A stretch of DNA of 64,000 nt from Nitrospirota bacterium (GCA_029261155.1 JAJDBW010000061.1:1-64000), one strand, 5' to 3'; counted from the stretch's first letter, positions 8,901-19,299 are shown. The notes: generated from the sequence alone by a model not told the origin. Translations and numbers: made by a program.

Positions 8901-10475
8901 TTGAGGCTGATCCGATAAGACGGCCAAGGGCGTATCGTTGCCCATGGAGCTGATTGCCTCTTCCCCAGAGAGCGCCATGGGCGCAAGGAGCAGTTTCATA
9001 TCTTCAATGGTATAACCGAAGGTCTGCTGCCGTTGACGTAGCGAGGCATGGTCGGGCTGAAGCAGGTTGAGTGGCTCGGGAAGATCGTCGATGCTGATGC
9101 GGTTTTCCAAAACCCAGGCGCGATAGGGCTTTTGGGAAGCCATCGTCGCCTTAATGTCTTCGTCATCGATAATGCGGCCTTGAACGGTGTCGATCAAAAA
9201 CATTTTACCCGGCTGAAGGCGACCTTTGCTGCGGATTTCTTCGGGTCGAAAGGGGAGGACGCCCGTTTCGGAAGCCAAAACCACCAGGTCATCTTGTGTG
9301 ACAAGATAACGCGCGGGGCGAAGGCCGTTTCGATCAAGCGTCGCCCCGATCACTTTGCCGTCTGTAAAGGCGATTGCCGCCGGTCCATCCCAAGGTTCCA
9401 TCATCGCGGCGTGATATTCGTAAAAGCCTCGTAGGTCGAGATTCATGTGGGGATTGCCGGCCCAGGCCTCTGGAATCAGCATCATCATGGCGTGAGGGAG
9501 CGATCGTCCGCCCATGACCAAAAATTCGAGGGCGTTGTCGAAACAAGCAGAATCGCTTTGTTCTTCGCTAATAATGGGGAAGAGATCCTCGATTTTTTCT
9601 CCAAATACATTTGACGAAAGTCGCCCTTGCCGCGCCCGCATCCAATTAATATTTCCCTTGAGGGCATTTATCTCGCCATTGTGGCAGGTATAGCGATAGG
9701 GGTGAGCCAGCGGCCAAGCAGGAAAGGTGTTCGTCGAGAACCGGGAATGCACGAGGGCCATCGCGCTGACGGTCATCGGATCCTCAAGATCCGGATAAAA
9801 GCGCGGAAGCTGTTCAGGGAGCATGAGCCCTTTGTAAATAATGGTGCTGGATGAGAGGCTGCAGATATAAAATGAGGTTTTGTCTTCAATGGCGGAATCA
9901 CGGACCGCATTTTCAACCCGTTTTCGGATAATATACAGTTTTCGTTCGAATTCGCTTTCATTTAAAATACCCCGGGCGATAAAAATTTGGCGAATACAGG
10001 GTAGGGTTGATCGGGCGACTGAACCGATCTGATCTTCTTTAATCGGCACATCCCGCCAGCCAATCAAACGCTGATCTTCTTCTTCAAGGATCTTTTCGAA
10101 GATCTGCGCACAGGATTGCCGATCATTCGAAATCGGAGGTAGAAAGACCATGCCCACACCGTAGGCCTTTGCACTGGGGAGGTGAAGACCGGTATCTTCG
10201 GCCACCCGCGCGAAGAGGGGATGGGGAATTTGAATGAGAATCCCAGCGCCATCGCCCGTATCGGGATCACTACCCACTGCCCCGCGATGGGCCAAATTTT
10301 CTAGGATTTCGAAGCCCTTTTGAACGATGTCGTGCGAACGGAGGCCTTTAATATTAACGACGAAGCCGATTCCACAACCATCATGTTCAAAAGCAGGATC
10401 GTAAAGTCCTTGTTTGGGAGGAATGATGGGCCTGAAGCTAGGGTTTCTTAAGGGTTTCCTTGGTGTTTTCATCAC
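5934..10475 (-). CDS. gltB: Glutamate synthase large subunit
   Basis: This is a full-length alpha subunit of 1513 residues. A short propeptide precedes Cys34 in EHDGCGIGF, the N-terminal nucleophile of the class II glutaminase domain. A central domain follows, then the FMN-binding barrel with GRSNTGEGGEDPERY and GAKPGEGGQLPG, the [3Fe-4S] motif CIMMRKCHLNTC, and a C-terminal beta-helix (GGEGYFYGLAGERFAVRNSG, GCEYMTGG). It transfers glutamine amide nitrogen to 2-oxoglutarate. GTG at 10475 and ATG at 10472 are both possible starts. AAGGAAG sits eight bases before the GTG. It is first in a two-gene operon with gltD. 2-Oxoglutarate also links it to the ferredoxin oxidoreductase operon far downstream. 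Confidence 0.97.
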   Translation of the reverse strand: MMKTPRKPLRNPSFRPIIPPKQGLYDPAFEHDGCGIGFVVNIKGLRSHDIVQKGFEILENLAHRGAVGSDPDTGDGAGILIQIPHPLFARVAEDTGLHLPSAKAYGVGMVFLPPISNDRQSCAQIFEKILEEEDQRLIGWRDVPIKEDQIGSVARSTLPCIRQIFIARGILNESEFERKLYIIRKRVENAVRDSAIEDKTSFYICSLSSSTIIYKGLMLPEQLPRFYPDLEDPMTVSAMALVHSRFSTNTFPAWPLAHPYRYTCHNGEINALKGNINWMRARQGRLSSNVFGEKIEDLFPIISEEQSDSACFDNALEFLVMGGRSLPHAMMMLIPEAWAGNPHMNLDLRGFYEYHAAMMEPWDGPAAIAFTDGKVIGATLDRNGLRPARYLVTQDDLVVLASETGVLPFRPEEIRSKGRLQPGKMFLIDTVQGRIIDDEDIKATMASQKPYRAWVLENRISIDDLPEPLNLLQPDHASLRQRQQTFGYTIEDMKLLLAPMALSGEEAISSMGNDTPLAVLSDQPQLLFKYFKQLFAQVTNPPIDPIREHLVMSLITTIGPKANLLGETPEHARRIKVQQPILTNADLEKIRQISDGDFKAITLNTLFRAANGPKEMATAIDKLCREVSTAIEDGCKFIILSDRGIDGEWAPIPSLLAISAVHHHLIREALRTEVGLIVETGEAREVPHFALLIGYGAGAINPYLAFETLTDISREGYFPETIDETTAATKYIKAINKGLLKVFSKMGISTVQSYCGAQIYEAIGLSQELIDRYFTGTASRIGGIGIEVIAEESLRRHQTAYHTEQPIPQLDFGGEYHYRIQGEHHNWNPETIATLQHACRQNNYDTFKKFTQIVNDESKRHSSLRGLLSFRETDSIPIEEVEPVSEILKRFTTGAMSYGAISRESHETLAIAMNQIGGRSNTGEGGEDPERYHDERNSAIKQVASGRFGVTTDYMVNASELQIKIAQGAKPGEGGQLPGHKVDEIIAKLRFSTPGVSLISPPPHHDIYSIEDLAQLIFDLKNVNPTAAVSVKLVSEVGVGTVAAGVAKAHADLILISGDSGGTGAAAASSIKYAGLPWELGLAETHQTLVLNDLRGRTRIQTDGQFKTGRDVIVAAFLGAEEFGFSTAPLIVEGCIMMRKCHLNTCPVGIATQDPELRKHYRGRPEDVVTFFKFIAEEVRELMAHLGFRRIEDVIGRSDMLRAPKTLDHWKARGLDLSGMLYQPKVDSKVAVSCVQAQDHGLDKALDHKLIELAKPALEEKTPIEIDLPIRNVHRTVGAMLSGKIAKQYGADGLPDDMIRFNFKGTAGQSFGAFCVKGVTLTLEGDANDYTGKGLSGGRLIVYPPKASLFKPEETILIGNTSLYGATGGEGYFYGLAGERFAVRNSGAVAVVEGVGDHGCEYMTGGTVVVLGKTGRNFAAGMSGGLAFVFNEDNTFERQCNLSLVELEPVRVAEDIESLKALIEKHVRYTQSAKAEMILSQWDTMLPHFVKVISVEYKKVLEDRKAKEATIRG

Positions 10476-10725
10476 ACGTCATACTTCCTTATTCAGAACG
10501 ATTTATCTTAAAAAAAACCTTATGTAGGTAGCATGTGGACCTTATTTTTGTCAAGCAGATAAGCCCACAGGTCCTTTATTGTTATAGGGAAATTCCAATA
10601 TCGAAGGATTAAAAATCTTGGAAATGAAGTTAAATTATTCCATCAAAATGCGGCATGATAATCCACATCCAAAATACCGTGTTCCCTGTTTTGGGCTTTA
10701 AGACCCACCACAGAATTTATGAAAG

Positions 10726-10754
10726 TTGACAGCGTCGAGGGGCATTGATAAGAT
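10726..10754 (+). promoter_or_regulatory. Sigma70-type promoter before the PP-loop gene
   Basis: TTGACA (10726-10731) and TAAGAT (10749-10754) are separated by 17 bp, a near-consensus housekeeping promoter. Transcription would start near 10761, leaving a very short leader with GAGGAG before ATG 10775. This rules out the upstream TTG start at 10745 used by the ORF track. Confidence 0.75.
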
Positions 10755-10774
10755 GCCTCTCCGAGGAGATATCC

Positions 10775-11782
10775 ATGGCAAAAAAGAAAGCAATTTCTCT
10801 CTTATCCGGCGGACTGGACAGCACCTTAGCGACAAAATTGATACTCGATCAGGGCATCGAAGTGATCGGTCTATTTTTGGAAAGCCCTTTTGGTTGTAAA
10901 GACGACGTCAGTCTCATTGCCGAGCATCTTGGCATTCGCCTTATCACAGTACAAAAAGGGATGGATTATGTCGATTTGGTGCGAAATCCGAAATACGGCT
11001 ACGGAAAAAACATGAACCCCTGCATTGATTGTAGGATCTATATGTTTAAAATTGCACAACAAGTCATGGATGCGGAAGGTGCCGATTTCATCATTACGGG
11101 CGAAGTTCTGGGGCAACGTCCAATGTCACAACGCAAGGAGGCCATGGCCATTATCGACCGTGACAGCCAATCGGATGAAAGAATCCTGCGCCCACTCTCC
11201 GCACAGTTTTTCCCGCCCACGCTCATGGAACGCGAAGGCTGGGTTGATCGCGACAAGCTTTTGAACCTTACGGGACGAAGCCGATCGGAGCAATTGAAGT
11301 GGGCGGAACGATTGAAGCTAAAGGGCTATGCCGCGCCCGCCGGGGGTTGCTTATTAACCGATGCTAATTTTTCAGCACGGCTTTCGGAATTTTTTGATCG
11401 GACATCCGCACCGACGATGACAGAGGTTCGTCTACTCCGTCTGGGCCGCCATTTTAATTTATCCAATGGCGCCCATCTGATACTCGGAAGGAATGCAGAA
11501 GAAAGCGAAGAGCTCTGGGAGATCTCTCGCAAAACGGTCTTGGAGGGGGAAATGACCTTCTTCCGAGCAGATTTTTCGGGACCAGATGCCGTATTATCCG
11601 GAAAGACCTGCTCTGAGATCAGCAATGAGGTAAGCCATTTAATCGCAAAATATTCAAACAAATCCTTGGTTTCTCAAAAGGAAGTCGAGGTGGTATGCGG
11701 TAAAAGCACATTCATTATTAACATAAATTTTCCATATACTTCTAATCCTTTATCTAAAGAAGAACTTCCCGTTATTCAATAA
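10775..11782 (+). CDS. PP-loop ATPase, ThiI/MnmA-like tRNA sulfurtransferase homologue
   Basis: This 335-residue protein opens with AISLLSGGLDSTLATKLIL, the SGGxDS PP-loop that adenylates a substrate. It is followed by NPCIDCRIYMF, a CxxC pair that could carry sulfur or bind a metal, and by DFIITGEVLGQRPMSQRK. The order matches the ThiI/MnmA-type thiouridylase group rather than GMP synthetase or NadE. Proteins of this kind in Nitrospirota-like genomes are commonly labelled tRNA thiouridylases, but the C-terminal 150 residues (TEVRLLRLGRHF, LILGRNAEE) are not the MnmA barrel and I cannot name them. Start ATG 10775 is set by the promoter and GAGGAG. It heads a likely run with two further plus-strand genes. 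Confidence 0.75.
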   Translation: MAKKKAISLLSGGLDSTLATKLILDQGIEVIGLFLESPFGCKDDVSLIAEHLGIRLITVQKGMDYVDLVRNPKYGYGKNMNPCIDCRIYMFKIAQQVMDAEGADFIITGEVLGQRPMSQRKEAMAIIDRDSQSDERILRPLSAQFFPPTLMEREGWVDRDKLLNLTGRSRSEQLKWAERLKLKGYAAPAGGCLLTDANFSARLSEFFDRTSAPTMTEVRLLRLGRHFNLSNGAHLILGRNAEESEELWEISRKTVLEGEMTFFRADFSGPDAVLSGKTCSEISNEVSHLIAKYSNKSLVSQKEVEVVCGKSTFIININFPYTSNPLSKEELPVIQ

Positions 11783-11799
11783 GGAAATACCACCAAGCC

Positions 11800-12423
11800 A
11801 TGTTTTTAGAAACCTTCCCGGTTGGGCCTTTTCAATGCAATTGCTCCGTCTTGGCTTGTGAGGAAACCCGCTCTGCCGTGGTGATCGATCCCGGGGAAGA
11901 CGCCGATCGAATCCTTGCCCTGCTTTCGGATCAAAACTTTAAACCAGTTTTCCTTTTACATACCCATGCGCATTTAGACCATGTCGGCGCAAGTGACGCT
12001 GTCCAAAAAACTGCCGGCGGCGAAAACTGTTTACATGAAGACGACATGCCTCTGTGTAATATCCTGGGTATACAGGCAGAATTGTTCGGGCTGCCTGAAC
12101 CCACGACACCCACGATTGATCGCTTTTTAATAAACGGGGATCGGCTTCAATTTGGGAAAGAAACGATTGAAGTCTTGCACACACCGGGACACACGCCGGG
12201 TAGCCTGAGCTTTTTCATTCCCGGGAGCGGGCTATGGACGGGAGATACCCTCTTTGCCGGGAGCGTTGGGCGCACCGATCTCTGGGGTGGATCGCATCCG
12301 ACTTTAATCGATTCGATCCACAAAAAACTGCTTTCCTTTCCGGGAGAAACGTGCGTTTATCCTGGGCATGGCGGGCCGACCGCAATCGCGGTGGAGAAAG
12401 AAAGGAACCCTTTTCTCCAATGA
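11800..12423 (+). CDS. MBL-fold hydrolase, glyoxalase II-like
   Basis: This 207-residue protein has the full metal-binding set: LHTHAHLDHVGA (HxHxDH), LHTPGHTPGSLSFF, LWTGDTLFAGSVGRTDL and a final VYPGHGGPT. These bind two metal ions in hydroxyacylglutathione hydrolases and relatives. The short length and the GxxxFxGxxGRTD pattern place it with the cytoplasmic glyoxalase-II-like (YcbL type) group. Likely role: thioester hydrolysis, possibly methylglyoxal detoxification; the substrate is not shown. It starts 17 bp after the PP-loop gene and ends by overlapping the next start by four bases (ATGA), so it is part of the same operon. Confidence 0.87.
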   Translation: MFLETFPVGPFQCNCSVLACEETRSAVVIDPGEDADRILALLSDQNFKPVFLLHTHAHLDHVGASDAVQKTAGGENCLHEDDMPLCNILGIQAELFGLPEPTTPTIDRFLINGDRLQFGKETIEVLHTPGHTPGSLSFFIPGSGLWTGDTLFAGSVGRTDLWGGSHPTLIDSIHKKLLSFPGETCVYPGHGGPTAIAVEKERNPFLQ

Positions 12424-13403
12424 CCACCGGATTCATCTCCCATCCCGATACGCTTAAACACGATACGGGTCTTGGACATCCGGAGTCATCCCGTCGGCAA
12501 TCGGTGATACAAGAGCGGGTAACGAAAATCGCCCGACCGAAAGAAGGTTCCGATCAGGGCCTGCCCCTAGAGCTGATTCAGCCCATTGCGCAACCCGATC
12601 TCTATCAGTGGGTCTCCAAGGTTCACCAAACCCCCTATATTGATGATTTAAAACAACGGAGTCCCCAAAAAGGGCGAATTTACCTCGATCCGGATACGCC
12701 GCTTGGCCCTGGATCACTCAAGGCCGCGGAATGGGCCGTCTCGGGTATTTTAACGGCGGTCGATTGGGTTATGGAAAAGCGGCTGAAAAATGCCTTTTGT
12801 GCCATACGCCCCCCCGGCCATCATGCTGAAAAAGACCACGCCATGGGATTTTGCCTCTTCAACAATGTGGCCATTGCGGCAAAATACATCCAAATAAAAT
12901 ATGGCCTTGAGCGCGTTTTGATTATCGATTGGGACGTCCATCACGGCAATGGCACGCAAAATAGTTTTTACAGCGATCCGAGTGTGTTCTATTTTAGTAC
13001 GCACCAATTTCCCTGCTATCCCGGCACTGGGAGAAACCAGGAAAGAGGCAGCGGCGAGGGAGAAGGCTTTACCTTGAATTGCCCTCTACCGAGTGGCTCG
13101 GGGGATAGACATATCCTTTCCAAGTTCGAAAAGGAACTGGAAGAAGCGTGTTCCTCATTTCGACCGAATTTTATCCTTATTTCCGCCGGATTTGACGCCC
13201 ATCGTGATGATCCCCTTGCGGGACTCGAAGTCACAGAAAGCGGTTTTCAAGAGATGACAAGGATTGTAAGCGCACTGGCCGCCATGCATTGCCATGGACG
13301 AATTGTGTCTTCTCTGGAAGGCGGATACAACATGGAGGCCTTAAGCCGATCGATTGAAAAACATCTGGAAGTTTTATGCAATTTTTCTCCTATAAAAGCT
13401 TGA
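12420..13403 (+). CDS. Histone deacetylase / acetoin utilisation (AcuC-like) family deacetylase
   Basis: I start at ATG 12420 (MTTGFISHPDTLKHDTG), overlapping the previous stop, and not at 12234, because that extension is an out-of-frame shadow of the MBL gene. The 327-residue enzyme has the family motifs RPPGHHAEKDHAMGFCLFNN (tandem His charge relay), IIDWDVHHGNGTQ (zinc Asp and His), and SAGFDAHRDDPL with the second zinc Asp. C-terminal SSLEGGYN closes the site. It should remove acetyl groups from lysines or small acetylated amines in the cytoplasm. A second, fused deacetylase lies at 44247-45986. Confidence 0.9.
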   Translation: MTTGFISHPDTLKHDTGLGHPESSRRQSVIQERVTKIARPKEGSDQGLPLELIQPIAQPDLYQWVSKVHQTPYIDDLKQRSPQKGRIYLDPDTPLGPGSLKAAEWAVSGILTAVDWVMEKRLKNAFCAIRPPGHHAEKDHAMGFCLFNNVAIAAKYIQIKYGLERVLIIDWDVHHGNGTQNSFYSDPSVFYFSTHQFPCYPGTGRNQERGSGEGEGFTLNCPLPSGSGDRHILSKFEKELEEACSSFRPNFILISAGFDAHRDDPLAGLEVTESGFQEMTRIVSALAAMHCHGRIVSSLEGGYNMEALSRSIEKHLEVLCNFSPIKA

Positions 13404-13428
13404 CATAAAAATGTATGCCTTCTAAAAT
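13400..13428 (+). promoter_or_regulatory. Sigma70-type promoter at the end of the deacetylase gene
   Basis: TTGACA (13400-13405), a 17-bp spacer and TAAAAT (13423-13428) form a near-consensus promoter overlapping the deacetylase stop codon. Transcription would begin near 13435, upstream of the perfect hairpin at 13464-13499, and continue toward the GGDEF gene. Confidence 0.65.
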
Positions 13429-13463
13429 GCCTCATCCTTCCTAAATATTCGTTCCAAAGTGCG

Positions 13464-13499
13464 AAATCTTTCCACTTGGGGCCCTAAGTGGAAAGATTT
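13464..13499 (+). terminator. 14-bp perfect inverted repeat in the GGDEF leader
   Basis: AAATCTTTCCACTT and AAGTGGAAAGATTT pair perfectly around an eight-base loop (GGGGCCCT). It can act as a terminator or attenuator, though only a short T-rich stretch follows on the plus strand. It separates the promoter at 13400-13428 from the diguanylate cyclase gene. A second weak promoter-like TTGACT at 13501 follows directly. Confidence 0.5.
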
Positions 13500-13553
13500 A
13501 TTGACTAAACCAACGCCAAAACCTTACTAATATACAGAATCTAAGGAGATCCA

Positions 13554-15503
13554 ATGCAAGACTTGGAGACTGCACGAGATCATTTGGTATCTGAAACTGT
13601 GTGGAATGACCTTCAGAGCTGCCTTTCCTCCCTATCATCTTATTCTGTCATTATTTTCGATCCAGTCGAAAGTAAAATATGCACATCAAAATCCCGCTCG
13701 GGCATTTTAAACCATCTACTCCCTGAAAAAGAAGACGATCCTTGTAAGGAAGAATTTCGGAATGCCCTTGATCGCGCTGCCTCATCAAGAGAAATCAACT
13801 TTTCCTCTTGCCCGGACCATCTCCATTACTTTGTGATTCCTATCGAAGTGAGTAAAGATAAACTATTGATGATCGTTGCCGGAAAGACGGGCGACTCTGA
13901 AGATCTACCGCCAAAATGGGACACCGCTTCTAAACTACGGGCCGCAGGGCGAATCTTATTGGTTGACGCTTTTTCCAGAAATCGGCAGAGCGATGATGCT
14001 GAGGTCTTTCCCATTTCGAATAATCTCTCCGATCTCTTTGAACTCGATCAAGCCGCAATTAAGCGAAACGTATCTATTCTCTTCGAAGCCCTTGTCACGC
14101 GTTTTGACGTGGATACGGCCGCCGTTTTTTATCAGAGCCAGCAAGGCACCCCGCATCGGGCTATCGCGGTTTTTGGAGAAAAAAAGGAGAAACTGAGAGA
14201 CATTAAGGTCGAACTCGATTTTTTATATCGGCCCTACAAATCAGACCAAGCCTATGTCACCGTCAATGCGCCCTACGAACTTACTGAATCGGGTCTACCT
14301 CGCGTGTTTAATTCGTGCAGCATTTTTGGGATCTACGAAGGCGAAGGGACGATATTGACACTTGCCATCTTCAATAGTGAACTCAGCGATAACGACATTC
14401 AGCGTATCGTGTCGTTGTGCAAAAAAGCCGGTACCCTGCATGAAAATATTAAACTCAAAAGTCAGTTACTACAGTACAAGAAAACCATTCAATCCTTTTC
14501 CAATTTCAAAAAAATAATCGAGTCGCCTCGAAATTTTGAAGCCTTTTACGAAAAGGCCTTGGAACTCGCGATCAAAACGCTTCAAGCCGAACGGGGTTCT
14601 TTAATGATGATGGACAAGGACAAAAAAGAATTATCGATTAAGGCAATCGAAGGCTGCGATCCTTCCTTAATCAGTCCTTTGAATATCAAAATGGGGGAGG
14701 GGATTGCTGGAAAAGTGTTTCAAGAAGGAAAAGGTATTTTGGTCGAAAACTTAAATCAAAGCCGGTGGTTGAAACAAAAGCCCAAAACCTCTTATCGGAC
14801 CGCATCTTTTATCAGTACGCCGATTAAACAGAAAGACCAAACCATCGGATTGATTAATGTGGCCGACCGACTCAACGGCGTCCCTTTTTCCGAAGAAGAC
14901 CTGGCCGTACTCGAAGCCATTGGCGGTTACATTGCCATGGCCCTGGAACGCTCTGCCTTGTATAAAATTACGAAGGAACTGAAGCGAATTTCCATCACCG
15001 ATCCACTTACCGGTTTGCTCAACCGCCGAACCTTTCATGATCGCCTGCTAGAAGAAATCGAGCGGACCCGCCGTCATCAAGTGCCGGTGTCATTAATAAT
15101 CTTGGATTTAGACGATTTTAAGATGACGAACGACACCTACGGGCATCAAAAAGGAGACGAATTACTCAAGGTCCTCAGTAATGTCATTCGCCAATACATT
15201 CGCTCGATTGACGTGCCCTCGCGCTATGGGGGGGAAGAGTTCACGATTATCCTGCCTCAAACCCGAAAGGAAGACGCGTGGATTATTGCCGACCGGCTTT
15301 GCAAGGGTATCAAAGAAAAGGGACAGCAGATCAAACAAAGTGGAGAGGGTGGACACCTCGCCGTGAGCGTCGGATTGGCGACTTTTCCGGACGACGCGGC
15401 CAGCATGGAAGACCTAATCCGAAATGCAGACCGCGCCCTTTATCAAGCCAAACTCCAGGGGAAAAACAGAGCGATTGCCTTTAATAAGCAGGCCTTTAAT
15501 TAG
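13554..15503 (+). CDS. GAF-domain diguanylate cyclase
   Basis: This is a 649-residue cytoplasmic sensor. The first 300 residues are an unassigned sensory region. Residues of about 315-470 form a GAF domain (FEAFYEKALELAIKTLQAERGSLMM, GIAGKVFQEGKGILVENL). Residues of about 485-645 form a GGDEF domain with DPLTGLLNRRTF, DLDDFKMTNDTYGHQKGDELL and SRYGGEEF, so the cyclase active site is intact. RSID five residues before GGEEF is a classic inhibitory I-site for product feedback. It should make cyclic di-GMP from two GTP in response to a GAF ligand. AAGGAGAT before ATG 13554 fixes the start. Its last eight bases overlap the convergent serB gene. Confidence 0.92.
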   Translation: MQDLETARDHLVSETVWNDLQSCLSSLSSYSVIIFDPVESKICTSKSRSGILNHLLPEKEDDPCKEEFRNALDRAASSREINFSSCPDHLHYFVIPIEVSKDKLLMIVAGKTGDSEDLPPKWDTASKLRAAGRILLVDAFSRNRQSDDAEVFPISNNLSDLFELDQAAIKRNVSILFEALVTRFDVDTAAVFYQSQQGTPHRAIAVFGEKKEKLRDIKVELDFLYRPYKSDQAYVTVNAPYELTESGLPRVFNSCSIFGIYEGEGTILTLAIFNSELSDNDIQRIVSLCKKAGTLHENIKLKSQLLQYKKTIQSFSNFKKIIESPRNFEAFYEKALELAIKTLQAERGSLMMMDKDKKELSIKAIEGCDPSLISPLNIKMGEGIAGKVFQEGKGILVENLNQSRWLKQKPKTSYRTASFISTPIKQKDQTIGLINVADRLNGVPFSEEDLAVLEAIGGYIAMALERSALYKITKELKRISITDPLTGLLNRRTFHDRLLEEIERTRRHQVPVSLIILDLDDFKMTNDTYGHQKGDELLKVLSNVIRQYIRSIDVPSRYGGEEFTIILPQTRKEDAWIIADRLCKGIKEKGQQIKQSGEGGHLAVSVGLATFPDDAASMEDLIRNADRALYQAKLQGKNRAIAFNKQAFN

Positions 15504-16461
15504 CCTCTTTTAATAAAGCCTCATGGGCGAGATGATCAATTTCGTCTTCCGTTTTCCCTAAGAAATATAAGATCAACGAAAGATCTCTTTGCCTCAGGTT
15601 GATCAGGGCCTTTGCGCGAACGGCCGGTTTTGCATCGAAGGCGATCCCCAATCCGGCCCGCTGGATCATGGGCAAATCATTCGCCCCATCCCCAACCGCG
15701 ATGACTTGGTTTAAGGGAATCTTTTCTTTCGCGGCAATCTCTTCCATCAGCGCGACTTTTCGGTTTCCATCGACAATCTCTCCGAGCACTTCCCCTGTTA
15801 ATGCACCGTCTTTTGTCTCCAAGCGATTCGAATAAGAATAGTCGAGTTGAAGGACTTCTTTTACTCGGGATGTAAAATAGTCGAAGCCGCCGGAGAGCAC
15901 GGCGATTTTTGTACCTAAACGCTTTAAGACTCCGATGAGTTTTTCGGCGCCGGGACTAAAGGGCATGCGGTGATAGACCCGATCCAATGCCGAAATCGGG
16001 AGACCTTCGAGGAGGCCGACCCGTTCACGAAGGGCCTCTGGAAAGGACAACTCACCATTCATTGCACGGCGGGTGATGCCAACCACCTTATCTCCCACAC
16101 CAGCTTCTTTTGCGAGTTCATCGATGACTTCGATCTCGGTCAGGGTTGAATCCATGTCCATAACCATGAGTTTTTTTGGAAGATGATAAAGCGCTTCTTC
16201 TTGGACGGCGAAATCGATGCCGTATTGTTCATTGAGAAAAAGAAGTTTTCCAGTCAAATATTCAGACGAGTATCCTGCCGCAGAGACCCTCAATTCCATC
16301 GCGGAAAGGCCCTTTTGAGCAAGCATTTTCGAATCTTCGAAATCGACCTTCGCTTTGGCGAGCTTGGTCTTGATCTCTGAGAGGACAGTTGGGCGGAGAT
16401 TGGGGCCTATACAAGTGATGACATAGCGTATCGTGGCCTGTGTATCGGGCATCGTAGGCAT
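15496..16461 (-). CDS. serB: Phosphoserine phosphatase with N-terminal ACT domain
   Basis: This 321-residue HAD phosphatase does the last step of serine synthesis. The N-terminal stretch IRYVITCIGPNLRPTVLSEIKTKL is an ACT-like regulatory region. The HAD motifs are all present: MDMDSTLTEIE (nucleophile Asp), VLSGGFDYFT, and VGDGANDLPMIQRAGLGIAF (metal-binding Asp). The length matches the long SerB type with a regulatory domain. ATG 16461 and 16452 are both possible starts. It is convergent with, and overlaps by eight bases, the diguanylate cyclase gene, and is divergent from pyrG. Confidence 0.94.
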   Translation of the reverse strand: MPTMPDTQATIRYVITCIGPNLRPTVLSEIKTKLAKAKVDFEDSKMLAQKGLSAMELRVSAAGYSSEYLTGKLLFLNEQYGIDFAVQEEALYHLPKKLMVMDMDSTLTEIEVIDELAKEAGVGDKVVGITRRAMNGELSFPEALRERVGLLEGLPISALDRVYHRMPFSPGAEKLIGVLKRLGTKIAVLSGGFDYFTSRVKEVLQLDYSYSNRLETKDGALTGEVLGEIVDGNRKVALMEEIAAKEKIPLNQVIAVGDGANDLPMIQRAGLGIAFDAKPAVRAKALINLRQRDLSLILYFLGKTEDEIDHLAHEALLKEAN

Positions 16462-16622
16462 CTCGTTATTTCTTAATTCATTTTTCAGAGCATATCATTT
16501 TCGCTTGGTGTTATACAGCAAAGTAGGGGCGCTCGCAAGATTCATTTCCTTCTTGGTTTTCCATCGATCCAGAAAAAATAGCGCCGAGGCGTGGCCAGGG
16601 TCACCTCCAATGCATTCTCGGG

Positions 16623-16651
16623 TTTACGGGACGAAACGACTGCTGTATAGT
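16623..16651 (+). promoter_or_regulatory. Upstream candidate pyrG promoter
   Basis: TTTACG (16623-16628), 17 bp and TATAGT (16646-16651) give a moderate match to a sigma70 promoter facing pyrG. Its transcript would carry a leader of about 150 bases. Confidence 0.4.
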
Positions 16652-16755
16652 GCAGGGGTTCCCTAAATTTACCGGATCAATTGCTGCGTTTAGATTCTTC
16701 ACGACCTTTTCAATTTTATACGAAGGGATTGTCGATTTGAGGCCAGTTGTGATAA

Positions 16756-18453
<1,698 letters not shown>

Positions 18454-18480
18454 CCGGATCGCTTTTATTAAGGTAAGTCT

Positions 18481-19299
18481 ATGTTTCAAGGCATTTCCAT
18501 TGGTCCTCTCCGAGTAGAAAAAGGTCAGTTTTTTTTAATCGCCGGACCCTGCGTCATTGAAAGCAGGGACATGGTAATTAAAACGGCAGACACAATCGCC
18601 AAAATTGCACGTGCCCATCATATTCCACTCATCTTTAAATCGTCCTACGATAAAGCAAATCGAACCTCCACGACATCGTATCGCGGAGTCGGTATTGATG
18701 AGGGCCTTAAGATTTTACAAGCGGTTCAATCGGAGATTGGCCTGCCGGTTTTATCCGATGTCCACAGCGAACAAGAAGTATCGGAAGCAGCCGGGGTATT
18801 GGACGTTTTGCAAATCCCGGCCTTCCTTTGCCGACAGACCGACCTCTTGGTCGCCGCAGGAAAAACGGGAAAGACCGTTAATATTAAAAAGGGTCAGTTC
18901 TTGGCCCCGGGCGATATGATTCATGCGGTGGAAAAAGTAAAATCGACCGGAAACGAGAATATCCTCCTTACCGAGCGCGGGGCAAGCTTCGGCTATAATA
19001 ACCTGGTGAGCGATATGCGGGCCTTAACCATTATGCGAAAATGGGGCTATCCGGTTATTTTCGATGCGACGCACAGCGTGCAATTGCCTGGGGGCGGCGG
19101 CAAGGTTTCTTCCGGCCAACGCGAATTTGTCCTACCGCTTTCCCGCGGTGCAGTCGCCGTCGGGTGTGATGGCCTCTTTTTAGAAGTCCATCCCAACCCG
19201 GATCAAGCGCCTTCCGATGGACCCAATATGATCAATTTTCAAGATCTCGACCGCCTCCTTTCACAAATCGAAAAATTATGGCCTGTCCTGGAGCACTGA
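18481..19299 (+). CDS. kdsA: 3-deoxy-8-phosphooctulonate synthase (Kdo-8-P synthase)
   Basis: This 272-residue class I aldolase condenses phosphoenolpyruvate with arabinose 5-phosphate to Kdo 8-phosphate, the core sugar of lipopolysaccharide. Motifs seen: [70 protein letters not shown] and [17 protein letters not shown]. The Cys in AGPCVIES is the site of the metal ligand in metal-dependent Kdo8P synthases; the non-metal type has Asn there, so a metal-dependent enzyme is likely. It follows pyrG by 27 bp and precedes kdsD and kdsC, which supply its substrate and remove its product phosphate. Confidence 0.97.
   Translation: MFQGISIGPLRVEKGQFFLIAGPCVIESRDMVIKTADTIAKIARAHHIPLIFKSSYDKANRTSTTSYRGVGIDEGLKILQAVQSEIGLPVLSDVHSEQEVSEAAGVLDVLQIPAFLCRQTDLLVAAGKTGKTVNIKKGQFLAPGDMIHAVEKVKSTGNENILLTERGASFGYNNLVSDMRALTIMRKWGYPVIFDATHSVQLPGGGGKVSSGQREFVLPLSRGAVAVGCDGLFLEVHPNPDQAPSDGPNMINFQDLDRLLSQIEKLWPVLEH

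Noticed and set aside
10476-10560. gltB promoter at TTGACA (minus strand, near 10549-10554)
   Set aside because: The -35 box is perfect but no acceptable -10 is found at normal spacing, so I did not list it as a feature.
12234-12419. N-terminal extension of the deacetylase gene in the ORF track
   Set aside because: It is the out-of-frame shadow of the preceding MBL gene. The deacetylase fold begins at ATG 12420 with an ATGA overlap.
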